Below are positions 27,116 to 38,854 of a DNA stretch of 64,000 nt, piece after piece. Source of the stretch: Dipylidium caninum. Taxonomy: Eukaryota; Platyhelminthes; Cestoda; Cyclophyllidea; Dipylidiidae. The notes under the pieces were generated by a model. It saw only the letters and a program-made list of their open reading frames with translations. It was not told the origin of the DNA and searched no databases. How positions within the stretch are numbered: the stretch's first letter is position 1; each line of letters opens with the position of its first letter. The position numbers and the translations under genes are program-made. The stretch lies in the NCBI GenBank assembly GCA_017562135.1, contig QEYB01001208.1, positions 1,178,001 through 1,242,000 of the forward strand, written 5' to 3'.

Positions 27116-30100
27116 CAGCTGGGTTCAGCTTTCAGGACATAGCGGTAAGTGTAAAATTGTTCTTTTTTAAATCAGCTAAATGAGTCTCGTTCCTTACTAC
27201 CACGTTTTTAATTGTCAGTTGGCCCTTGTTTCACACGTCACCCCTTGATAATGACAAAATTTTATTCAAAAAATATTGTTGCTGCTACTTTTGTCATTTG
27301 AATTCCCGACATTTATTTTAAAAGAAGTTGAAGTATCTTCTCTTTCGCTCTCAATTCGTTCTTGCATACAGTGCTAGCTTTGTAATTTGTGTCTCTCCAA
27401 ATACAGTCATCGAATGTTTGAGTTTTGGTAAAAATGGACGGACATACATTACACAGTAATGTCAATCTATTTCAATCTTAAATTGTCAAGTAGTCCTCAG
27501 GAGTCCTGAGTCACCTCATCAAGGTTTCGTGTTTCTGCGTTAAGTGCTAGGTCGTCGCTTTGGATTTCATGTATTGTCAGCTATCAGACTGTTCATTCAA
27601 TGTGTCTTATGGATGCCTTGCAATTAAGTTGAATAGAAAGCAAAATGATCATTTGCATTTTAAGTATAAGGCTACAGAGACGCAAATATGCTGGTCGATC
27701 AAGGTATTTTTCCCGTATTACTCTCCAATATGGGATCTATGGTTCACCGACTTTTTGACTCTCTATGCAACACCTAGCCAACTTATTGGGTTTATTTGAT
27801 TTATCGGCATCCTATTTTTATATAAGGGTCTTTTATTCCGGATAAACCTGGTACTATTCTCAAAATATTCAACGAACGCGAAAAGAAATGTCTCCTTGCA
27901 CTTTCAACTGATGCTCTCCAGGGCTACGTTCCAAATTTTTTGGGAGAAACAATAACATCTAATGGCAAACGTATCCTTTATCTCATTTGTCTGGACTCTT
28001 CTACTATTTTCTACTACTATTTGTTTGTATTGGTTGATGTTACAGTTCTTATTCGAGGAAAATGCGTGTATATGGTCATTGCTGTGAAATTTTAAAGAAG
28101 CAACTATAGTAGAACGCCCTGAATCCTGCATTTTTCCGTTGTAAATGTAGCTCTTTTCATTAGTAATCTTGAGGCTCGAACAAATGGCTCACAGATGAGT
28201 GAAAGGGGCACTCATTGTCAGAGGGATATTAAATGTTGATGTTGACCTCCAAGTCGACGTCCGGTATTACGTCGTCGTGACTTTTGCCTCCTCGTATCAC
28301 TACCACACTGCAAAGACTTAATACGACCATCCACACGATAACACTATAATAGGTTTCCGCATTTATAGTCGTCACCTGAGTTCCCGCTGACAGTGAAGCA
28401 TATTGGCACGCTCCACTTTGGTCGACATACACGCTGAAAAATAGTGGTCAATTGGAGATCGCGCGGACTGTGATTAGTTCCTAGTAATCACAATCGCACG
28501 ATTCCGCCATGATAAAACAGGAGCCTAGGTTTCAGGTGATTTCGAGGGTGAATCGAGGTTCGTTACAGACATACATATAGGAGGGCACAGGAACCCTTTC
28601 TATCTAAACGTCTTATCATACTTTGTCCTTTTCACTTCAAACATTGGCGTCTGTGTATATGTACGGTCCCCTTTCCTATCCATTGTTTCACTCGCCGATT
28701 CGAATGGCTGAGAGTTATTGCGAAGCACTGAGTCTTGCTTTAAACCTCTCCGTTATTATCCTTGCGAAGAAAAATGCTTGATATTCTTCGTAAAATCCGA
28801 ACTTGAGTGCCTTTTAGTTCCCATGTTATGCGATTGAATAGTGTGTAGTACCGAATTAGTTACGGGCCATTAGGAGCATGGACTTTTTTTCGTCAAACCA
28901 TGGGAATTTTGGTTTTGTTTTACCTGGTTCTGGAGTTACGCGATGCTAGTTTTACTACCTGTTCTCCTTGACAACATTTATCGAAAGACTTTATTAGGAT
29001 GCAGGATCTTCTCTACGGTTTTAATTGTCCTTCCATAATGGATGTAAAGATGGGACGACGCACGTTTCTCGAAGAAGAGTGGCATGCTCTTCATTCTGGC
29101 ACTCCGAAACTGAGGCCGGTGAGGTTTTCTTGTCCGAATTGCTCTGGTTATAAAGTTTCAATATTTCTATTTCAGTTTAATGTTTGCTGAAGGTTGTTAC
29201 CGGGTATCATTTCAAAGTCGTAGGTATGCGAACTTCTGAGAGTTCACTAATCACATAAAGTTAGGTAGACTCCAACCTCTTTTATTTGGGTGTGGGCTTA
29301 TATACAGAAATATATCGAATATGAGGTTCCCATGAAATTTTAGAATGATTCTGCTTCGTACCTACGTGCCATATGCAATAGTTAGTTACGATTTTCGCAT
29401 CGTAACAAGTTGAGGAATTTTGTTATTTTAATAGAGGGCAGCGTTGTAAACTACTTTATCCTGTTCAACAAGATTTCGTGGCCATGTAGTGGACCCCTTT
29501 TTGCTTATATGTTTAAAATCTAGAAATTGTTCCACTGTAGCTATTAAAATAATTCAAGATAGGTGATTTATCAAATTTTTTTGGTAAAAGTGCTACTTTA
29601 AATGCGTCAAATCAATTTGATTTTACATGGATCATGTGTGTGTGGCATCTCATTCCTCTCCTTAAGAAAACATCCTTTTGGTTACTGAAGTGTTTTTCAT
29701 AAAACAATAAGTCGCCACCATAGTGGGACGCTCAACCAGGGCGTCATGTTCTGCCGATGCCATTTGATTTTAACCTACGTCCTTAAACAAGCCTCAAACC
29801 AGAGATTCCCTGTTTACAAGACCGTCAAAATGCCTGCGACTAAAGAATACTCAATGATTTTGCTAATTTTTTAGTGATCGCGTGCATTTTTATTAGATAA
29901 TTTAGGATAGTATTAAAACTTTTGCTTTCCTTCAGGATATGTACCAAAAAATGGTCGAGGTGGACCCAAACGAACCAACACCGACTGAGCACCAACAGGC
30001 AGCCATTACGAAACTTCGCTATATGCAGTGGAGGGAGACTCTTAGCTCGTCTGCTGACTATGGCTTCCGTATAGAAGGCATCAAAGTAATTTCTAATTTC

Positions 30101-32748
30101 CATTAAGCTCTGATTAAGTGATTAGTGAGCATAACGCGGTATACGATTAAATCTGTTTTAATTTTGAATGATGGCTTATGAGTTTCGATCTTAGATGTCG
30201 CCACCAGTGGAACCGTAGCATTACTAGTTAATTTACCATTCCACACAGGTAGCATAGCTTCCACTTTCTAGCATTCAAGGATTCATTTCAGGAAGACAGT
30301 CGCAGGTCGAATCTTAATGACGTGTCCTGTGGCTTCTATGGCGCACTCACCGTGTTTATTGTTTTTGTGAATCCGACTAGTTAATCAACGCTCAGAAAAT
30401 TCTTATGATATTTTTTATTAATCTACAGTAATTCAACAGTCTTGCAATAACAGAGTTTTGTATACATCTCACAAAAGTCAGTGGCAGATACACACGTGTG
30501 ATTTGGCGTACGAGGTTTTATCACATAGATTGAAGGCAGTTATTTGTCGAACTTATGCATTTAGCAAATACGGTTTGTTTGAGGTTTCCACATATGATTT
30601 CTCTGAGATCGTCTCAGATCTCGATCCAATTTGATGATTACGTTTACACACCCCTCCTTTTGTTTTATCTCATTTGTAAGCAAAGCCGTTTTAAATTCGA
30701 CAGGAGTTCACTGCAAAACACACTAACGAAACCACTTTGGTAAGTATTAGGGGCCTTGGCTTTGCCCTCTGAGGACGTTTGTGTCGAGCCGCATTTCCTG
30801 CTAGTATTTTTTTCTACCTCAGTTTGCGCTGATTAGTTGCTCATCCATAACCTGTTAAAACCCTCTTTTTGTTCGCACAGTTTTTTTAGTAAATATAAAA
30901 CGATCTCATTGTATTTCGTAGGCTTTTACACTTCTAATTTGGTCCTTATCCCTTGTTTCAGTTTGGCTATTTTGTGCTATTTTCCTTGTCTATAGCAATG
31001 AGCGATTTCCTTTTTCGCCATGTTAGTTCTGTTCTTTTATTGCTACATTCGCTATTTAAGCTATTTTTGCAATGGTTATCATTTATAAACTTCCAGGAAT
31101 TTTGTCTATATCATAGGTTGTATTATTTTTCCTAAATGTTTCACACTTCATCTTTACCAAGTTGATTCGATGATGTTACTTTTTCTCCTTAACCGCAAAT
31201 GAAGGGATAAAAGTCTTCTTAGTTTTCTGTTTCACCGGACTTATATGTAGCTATTTATAGATGTCATTCGGACGTTTTCACTAATTTTTTAGATATGTCT
31301 AGTCTGCTTAGTAAAAATGTCTTTGTTTATCAAAATAGATGGTTAACTATTCCTTAACGTCCTATTTAAGGTTCATCAGGGTCACTTCCACCATTCACAT
31401 CTATTTACTTGCCGCTATTTTTACCTGGATTATAGAAACAACGAGGTGCGACATTACCACGATTTTAAACTCAAATCAGCTTATACTTTACCACAGTAAA
31501 CTTGACCTCTCCAGATAGCTATTTCATTGTCACCACTTTCAGGAGAATGATGCCAAACCTTCAAGAGACTTTAAGCGCCTCAAGAACTGGTCGGATATCA
31601 AGGGGTGTCTCAACAAATTTACCGGGGGATCTAAACAATTAGAGGTACCTGTTGTTACTGCACTGTCATAAAAATTACTGGTTAACAGATATGGTTTTAT
31701 ATGGCGTTGTTACAAATAAAAATCCTTAGCAAGGACTCTCTGTCAATATCTTTTTAACATTTATGAATTGCCAACTCTCACACTGTTTCTTTTAGACGAT
31801 CTATCTACGTAGACTTACCACTCTACAGAAGGTGCTTCAGTCATCTTCTTTTTTCAACTCTCATGAGGTAATTCTTTAAGGTTAATTTTTTTTGAATTCA
31901 ACGCCTACTTAGTAAGAGGTAAGAGTAAAACTTTTTATGACCTGAGTTGGCGGCTTTTCAGATATTTGTTTGTGAAGGCGATATACTCAGTTTTATGGCA
32001 ATTTCTACCATGAAGTAAGCATGTTATTCCTCACTAAGCAGTTTATTATGAACCTTGTTTAAATCTTTTACCCTGATGGACTGAGGCTTTATAAAGCCTG
32101 AACTTAAAATGAAATTTATGGAAGGTGACTTACCTTCCGCAATTTAGCTTAATTTACGTAAATGCGGCCCTTACCATTTGTGTTCTAATTTGTCTATGCG
32201 ACGTACATTTTATATACCCTCCGTTCCATTGAATAAGAGTAAAATGCACCCACTTTTAATATATCTTTCTAATAAATAACATTTACTTATCACCCTAATC
32301 AGTGATTTCTCAACTTTTCGATTCACGTGAATACTTCCCAAACAGCGCATGTCATTGACACATTCATCTGTCCTTGCAGATGATTGGCACATCGCTGCTA
32401 TTTGTGCATGACAGGACGGACAACGCCAATATTTGGATGATAGACTTTGGTAAAACACATCCTCTACCACCTACAGTGAAAACAGATCATCGTCAAGCCT
32501 GGGTGCCTGGCAATCACGAGGACGGTTATCTATTTGGCCTAGAGAGACTCATAGATATTTTCACTGAGCTGATCCGTGAGGTGCCCCCCTCGGCTGCCTG
32601 CAATCTACCCTCGCCCCTATGCACCTTCTTCCGCAAAGCAGCCATAGTTTGTGAACAGACTTCCCCTCACAAGAACACCATAATTCGAAGTGGAGGAAAC
32701 ACCTCTGGTTGGCGCCAAGGTCTCCCCTTCTCCCCCCCTTTTAATTAG
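27116..32748 (+). CDS. ITPK: Inositol-trisphosphate 3-kinase, catalytic domain
   Basis: This enzyme phosphorylates Ins(1,4,5)P3 to Ins(1,3,4,5)P4 in the cytosol. Exons found: 27116-27144 ([10 protein letters not shown]), 27827-27970 ([15 protein letters not shown]...), 28998-29118, 29936-30085, 31543-31644, 31796-31867 and 32380-32748. They carry the kinase signature P-x3-D-x-K-x-G as PSIMDVKMG, then [19 protein letters not shown] with [17 protein letters not shown], and MIDFGKT followed by the [13 protein letters not shown] region, all in the order seen in animal ITPKs. Phases agree except between 27970 and 28998, where one short exon of 1 mod 3 nt is missing; 28046-28067 is a candidate. The N-terminal regulatory exons were not found. 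The C-terminal tail after the kinase is longer than usual. Confidence 0.93.
28229..28510 (-). CDS. Possible small single-pass membrane protein nested in ITPK intron
   Basis: Two proposed exons, 28510-28500 and 28433-28229, separated by a 66-bp intron, would encode 71 aa beginning MAES and ending at a TAA. The ATG has a good context (atcATGG). The middle of the protein is a clear hydrophobic stretch ([19 protein letters not shown]) flanked by a basic RGGK, which suggests one membrane segment with an acidic tail. The second exon has a strong pyrimidine-rich acceptor. The gene lies on the opposite strand inside an intron of the kinase. The donor (gtgcga) is weak, so the second exon may instead be the last exon of a longer gene. 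No family recognised. Confidence 0.35.
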
Positions 32749-35208
32749 ATGATTTTCAAACATTCCAAAATTAACGGTTGTTTGATACTTTAAAGTGCCT
32801 AAGAAATAGGGGTTTTGTGCATATTAAAAGTACTTATTTTCGGAAATTCCGGTAGGGGTGAAACATCTCTCAAAACCTTGTCGTAGCTGTTCTTAAAAGC
32901 AGTGGAGAACGTTAGCAGGTCATCATTCTCTGTTACACAGGGGGGGACTACTGTGCACATGCAGCATATTCTTTCTTACGCTGGTATTTTTGTGTTCATA
33001 AGGTTTAAATCAGGTGTCGCTATGAGGCTACTACATTTTCTCTGTCTCGGCTGAATTTGTTTACAAGTCCATCAGTTAGCGCTACGATAGTAGTATCACG
33101 ATTCAGACTCGTGGCTGTTTCGGATTGGTATATTTCCAAAATGAAACTGACAGTAAGCAATGAGATTTGTAACATTTCATCTGATTTTATACGCGCTGGC
33201 CCTTCAGTCCGCCTTTTAATGTCTACGATTAGTGAAGTATTGCGATTAAATCCAAAATTTTTGATGAAATTATCCAAGTATTATTTCAGACAGCACCACA
33301 ACATAAAGACTTCCGCAAAATAAATTTACCTGAAATGTAGTTAGTAGCTTAATTTTGGGCACTCTGCAACTGATTTTCTTATTCGAATGTGACGTCCAGC
33401 CGTTAGTTGTCCAGTTTCCACGCTTGCTTCGGCGCCTGCGATGACACTAACTGATCGACCATCCTCCAGGTCTATGAAATACATTAGATCATGTGTATAT
33501 TTCCATTATGATATGGTCTTAACGTACGTTTGAAGATTCGTAGTAGAATTTACCGGCCCAAAAATTTCGTGATTCTTAAGCAGGTGAATTGAGTTGGTTA
33601 TTATTCGGTCATAATAACTTGGTAAAATGGGAAAAGACTTAAAAGTGTCGGGTAGTATGTGTGCAGTGGATTCATATATAGAACACGAAAAAACTCGACG
33701 AAGGGGCTAAACTTTGCGATAATCTACTTTCATCTAGCTTAAAGTACTATGTCGTCCTTTTTGAAGTTTTTATTGTCTTATATAGTATTGTGAGAGACTA
33801 ATGCAGATGCAGCGATTTTGAGTGAAAAATTTGAGGTTCCAACAGATATATATGGCTCGCAAAATTTATGAGAGCGCATTAAAGCCTCCTGAAATACGGC
33901 GGATTTGTAAAACAGATGAATTATATTCGCGTAGCGAAATTCGTATGTTTTGTGTAGCACTTTGGTCAGACTAAAATCCAATCGAGTAATAGATAAAGTT
34001 GCAGGACATAAGATTTGCGTCTGTGCCCAGTTAAAAATAAAACATAATGATTCTTGCTCATACAAGGGTACATATACCAGAAACAAAGTTCCGCAATTAT
34101 ACATACTGACAAAGCTTATTAAAGTAAGTAACAACACAAAAGTGAATACGGAATTTGAAGATGATTTACCTGCTACCTTAGGCGTCATTCCCCAATAATA
34201 TACATTGATACAGCGGAATAGTACAGAAACTAGAATCGTGGAAGAGATATAACCTTGAGCCACTGTGCGCCTTTCAGCCGGGGTAGCGACCTTACACTTC
34301 CGAATGTAATGTTTCTATCATGTTGAATTACTTATTGCGGTAAGAAATTTTGCATTCTTGATCGACAGAATCTTGATGAATTCTAGTGCCGAAAAAAGAA
34401 TAGTCTCGGAGTTATCCAGGAGTCCCCTCCTGCGAGGCGCTGCACGTATTCTGGTTAAGATTTTCAACACTGGCACTAGGCGAAAAGTGTGTTTAATTTT
34501 TTGATCTTATTTCATTCAGTTGCTAGATCCATTACTGAAACCCCACAATTATCCTCCAAGTTATGGGAATTTAAGAAACAAGTAGCTGATGAATTCAAAC
34601 GGGGTTTGTCGCAGAAGCAGTGAACTTTTGTAAGCCTGTTGCCTCTTGAATACCCGTATTTGTGCGATAGAAATCCTCAGCCTTGATCCCATCCATTTGA
34701 AAATTATTGCGTCTTTGTTTTACACTTTATGAAGTGGCTGTAATACGTCTTTTTCGAACTCGGATTACCACTGGTTTTAACTCTATGATTGGGATATCTG
34801 CAACATTATATTTCAATGTAAAATAGATATCACTGCCCTCTACGGAGGAACTTTAGGTCTTGTTGGAATATCCTGTAACACACGTAATCTTATCTGTTGT
34901 TAATTCCTCTGATTTTCTGACACGATGCCCCAATCCCCCTCGGAATTTCAGGTTTCGGCGTAAACAATTGTTGAGCATCGCGGCCCCGATGCTGATTTCA
35001 ACCTATACTTACTGTCTTAATAAGCCCTTATTTTAGGTGATAATTACCTCCAATTCCAATTCGCAATATACCCGTAGACCGTTGAATTTTGTTGCATTCT
35101 CGAAATGCAGAAATCCGTAGAGGTTGGTTACCTACCATTGGAATGTCCAGAGAAATGTTTATAGGATATCATACATTGTCATGAGAAATCTACAAAATGG
35201 AACTTCAT
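32749..35208. other. Convergent intergenic region between ITPK and WDR33
   Basis: The two genes point at each other, so only 3' UTRs are expected. A 161-codon minus-strand ORF at 33778-34263 is hydrophobic and has a gtaaat donor after codon 32, but no motif or start-site support convinced me. Nothing else was seen. Confidence 0.35.
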
Positions 35209-38200
35209 TCACCATCCGCGTCTCATTGGCGGTGGTGGCGGTCTCTGCATCGCCGGTCTCTTGGGTGGAGGTGGGCCCCCAAAGCCAGGTGGTGGAGGTG
35301 GACCCTTGTATGGTCCCGGTCCACCCCATGGATGATCGTATGGGGGCCTAAAGGGCATCGGTGGACGTCGGAAGGGAGGGCCACCTGGCCCCGGTGGCAT
35401 GTAACCGCCAGGAGGGTATCGAGGCGGTGGTCCGCCTATAAAGCGCTGAGGTGGTGGCGGACCAAATCTCGAGGGTGGTGGCTGATTTGGTGGCCGCATC
35501 TGGGGGTGGGGGTCCTGTTGGGAGGGGGGTTGGGCTGGTGGCGGTGGTTGAGATGGGAGATGAGGTGGTGATGGAGGCATTAGGCTGTTAGCAAATGCAA
35601 GCATCTCTTCTTCACGCGCTGCCGAATCAAACTTTCGCCCTTTAAAGCGTGCGTCATATTCGGCCGCTTCAGAAGCCGCCGCTTTTGCTTTAGGATTCAT
35701 ACACATGTCGGAAGTGACTAAAGGTGTACTGACACTTCTTGAGTGTATCAAGTCTTCCCTTTTTTGACTCTCAACCAGTACCGAGTTATTAGTCGAGGTT
35801 TTAGCTCCACCTCCAACGGCTTCACGACTACTCTCCTTAGCTGCAGCTACGGCAGAAAGAACGACCCCAGTTTTGGGAATAATGCGAGAGCTGGACCAGT
35901 TTGCCATAAATTCCTTCGATATGGATCCTGGAGGACGGTTTGGTAGAGTTCGGTTTTTCGACATGTCAGATTCTTGTTCGTCTTCTGGGATAAGCGGACC
36001 AGGGGGGCCGTCATTTAATCCTGGAATTTCGACGGTGACTTCCTCGCCAGTTGGCTCCAGCATTGGTAGTCGACTACTAGAATCCATAGTCTCATCATTT
36101 ATTGACCGATTTAGCGATCTTCCCAACACATCTGTTAGATCTTCTGTGCTGATCGCAGGAAGAACATTTGCCGTCACTGACAGCAATGTACCAGCACTAC
36201 CAACGTCTTTAAGAATATCACCGGGACGGTTCCGTGTCCAAAATTTCCTTAATTAAATAGGCAGGTGATTTGTGTTCCATTGATGATATGTGTAACAGAT
36301 ACAACTTACGTGGTAAAGTCGTTGCCGCCCGATACAAGAATGTGGCCCAGTGGGTGCCAAGCCAGGCTCCATATCATGTTGTCGTGAGCATCATCTATTA
36401 CACCAAGTTCAGTTTCGGTTCTAAATTAAAACAAGGCGTCCGGCGTGCCCGTTTAACGCTATTGCATTTATGAAATGGGTTTCCGCCGAGCTTAACACGA
36501 AGGCAATCAAGGAGGCCTTACCCGGCACACCAAAAGTGGAGTGCGCCATCTCCGCTACCACTGGCGAAGAGACTTTCGTGATAAGGATGCCATGCAACGC
36601 GTGTTACTTCCTTCTTGTGACCGCGGAAGGTTTGGAGCTCCGTCTTCATGTATCGGAGGTCGAACAGTTTAATCAGATGGTCACGCGACGCCGTGAGAAA
36701 CCAATTGCCATTCATGTTCCACGCCACATCTGTGCAAGTATTTTTGTGTGCATACCTATCGAACAAGTTATGTACTTTTGGTTGTGAAATAATTAATATT
36801 TTGTGCATTATAAATCGGAGAAGATATTACCGGAAAAATGAACTTTAAAGAACTAGACTACGATTTAATAAGAGTGCAAAGTTGCTCAAGAAAAAAAGGA
36901 AAACAAGCTATATCTGAGAGGTAATAACAACTGCTTGGGTTGTTTTCATTTTTTGATATTTCCCAACAAAGAAATGATAGACAATCCTACAAGGTTGCGA
37001 TGGATTCTCCAGTTTTTGGCTCCCATAACTTAATTGGTTGTTGGGCGTCTTTGCTGCCCGAAATAATCAACGACTTGTAGGGGTGCCAGGCAATACTCCG
37101 AACATCTGAGCCATGACCTGTGCAAACAGAGGAATGTTGAAGTACATGAAAAACGGACGAGTAATGCATTCATACCAATGAATAAGTCAAAGCAACCAAA
37201 TGCAATTATTTTTGACGTAGCAGATAGAGGTCTATTCACCTCGTAATGCACGCTCTTCATGACATCGGAAGAAATCCCAAATGCGTACCGTCGCATCATC
37301 GCTACAGGTCACAAACTTGGTATCGCGAGGCGAAAAGCTACATGAGAGAGAATGCAGTTTGACAAATACACAATCTGACGAATCTATAATCAAGCAAGCG
37401 CCAAAGAGATAGGAATGCAAAAAGTTCTTTTACCGATAAAAACATGGCAAGTGCTGTTGAAATATCTGACTTCAACGACTGCAAGTATTGCCTATTTATA
37501 ATAGATAAAATAAACTCCTCTAAATAAAGAGAGCAATTCCGCCTGACCGGGAGGTCAAGGGAAGGGGTCTACAAAGCAGAAAAGGTGTGGAATTAATCAG
37601 CTTAGCTTACCTAACCCCCCTAATGGGCATTTTGTGAGCCTGGTACATTTGCACATTGTTCATGTTGGCTTGCCAGTACTTAACGTAGCCAGCGTGATCA
37701 GCAGTCAAAAGCCAGTCGTCATTATGGGACCATTTCATGCATCGAATCTGAGCTTCGTGAGCCTGTTATAAAATTGCATCAGAAAAATTCTCAAAATATA
37801 CACCTGCAGGATAGTTTCAAAGTTAAATGTTAGTCCATTCCAAAGAGTAAATTCGCCCGTGTAAGCACCAGTTATCAAACGCCGTCCTTCAGGCGTCCAC
37901 TAAACTGAAGTAAAAATTACGAAAGCTTACACAAACGCAATAAATAGGGCATTTGTTTTTGTTTGTGGACGTCCGTACAAGCTTGCCAGTAACGCAATTC
38001 ATAGGGCTACTGAGGTACTCACTTGGGGGTCCCAACTAGAAAAATTATCGCAAAAGATGGGGATAAGCAGGTAGGCGCCATACAAAAGGCTAATAAAGAT
38101 TAAAGGTCCGACATTACTAGAAAGTTATACAGGTAATCTGGTTGAAGAGCAATCCGCGAGCGAGAAGAGATTTGCCAGACTCTATTTTTCAGATAACTCA

Positions 38201-38327
38201 TTATGGACGCGTTATAATCTATTGTTCGTCGAAATATTGCTTTACGCATTCGCCTAGCGTCAGGCCCAGAAGATCCCAATAATTTCTGTTGGGAATTATC
38301 CGAGCCCGTTAACTGGGTTGTATTCAT
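35209..38327 (-). CDS. WDR33: WDR33, pre-mRNA 3'-end processing factor
   Basis: Nine exons, all in phase: 38327-38118, 38035-37931, 37899-37804, 37762-37611, 37337-37240, 37117-36991, 36755-36522, 36420-36310 and 36247-35209; 723 aa. WDR33 is the CPSF subunit that helps read AAUAAA. Evidence is near-identity to the family across the N terminus ([15 protein letters not shown]) and the WD40 propeller: [101 protein letters not shown] and [13 protein letters not shown]. The last exon encodes a linker and a Pro/Gly-rich tail of PPPG and GGPP repeats. The human protein is 1336 aa, so the collagen-like and Gly/Arg C-terminal region is much shorter here. Head-to-head with PSMD2. Confidence 0.97.
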
Positions 38328-38854
38328 TATGCAAGCAGGGCCGTTATCTGGAATAATAGAAAATGGACTAATATCAAGTCTGAAAACGCAAGTGCCGAAA
38401 ATGAATCAAAGAGTTTTCAAAATTGAGCAACAAATGTAAAGTTGACTAGCAAAAACGAAGTCCCAAGACACAGCAGAACCAAAACTTAAATGTAAACTAC
38501 CTGCCTTCAAAACAGGACAACGCGGACATGAAGGCGAAATTTCAAAATGCCGGTTAACGGTTTGGTAGTCAAAACAAATCTTGAAAGTTACGCCGCCAAC
38601 TCATACGATTTTTACATGTTTATCTGATACGACTTTACGTACGCATAACAAATTGATTCTGAATCGAAGCACTACTTGAAGCGATTACTTTTCCCAGTAA
38701 TTGTCCTTCATGCCAGCATAAGTTATAAATCTGGTCCCTTTGTTGACATATTTGCTAAATGTGTTTTGTAAAGAACTTACACTGGCAAATTTGACTTTGT
38801 TGTAATTGCCTTCTCATACCCGCTCTTTGTAAAGTGTGCATTAGTCACAGGACA
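38328..38854. promoter_or_regulatory. Putative bidirectional promoter between WDR33 and PSMD2
   Basis: The start codons of WDR33 (-) and PSMD2 (+) face away from each other across 527 bp, which must hold both 5' UTRs and both promoters. I see no TATA box or shared motif that I can defend. The assignment rests on arrangement alone. Confidence 0.5.

Noticed and set aside
31965..32015. Possible extra ITPK exon
   Set aside because: An AG acceptor and open frame exist, but 31867 joins 32380 directly in phase and matches the family [10 protein letters not shown] order.
33778..34263. 161-codon hydrophobic minus-strand ORF
   Set aside because: AT-rich sequence easily gives hydrophobic ORFs. There is no motif, start-site or splice evidence beyond one possible donor.
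38023..38035. 13-nt microexon in WDR33
   Set aside because: The gtgagt after it looked like a donor, but the phases fail. Reading straight through gives [13 protein letters not shown] in frame with the family, so it is the start of a normal 105-nt exon.
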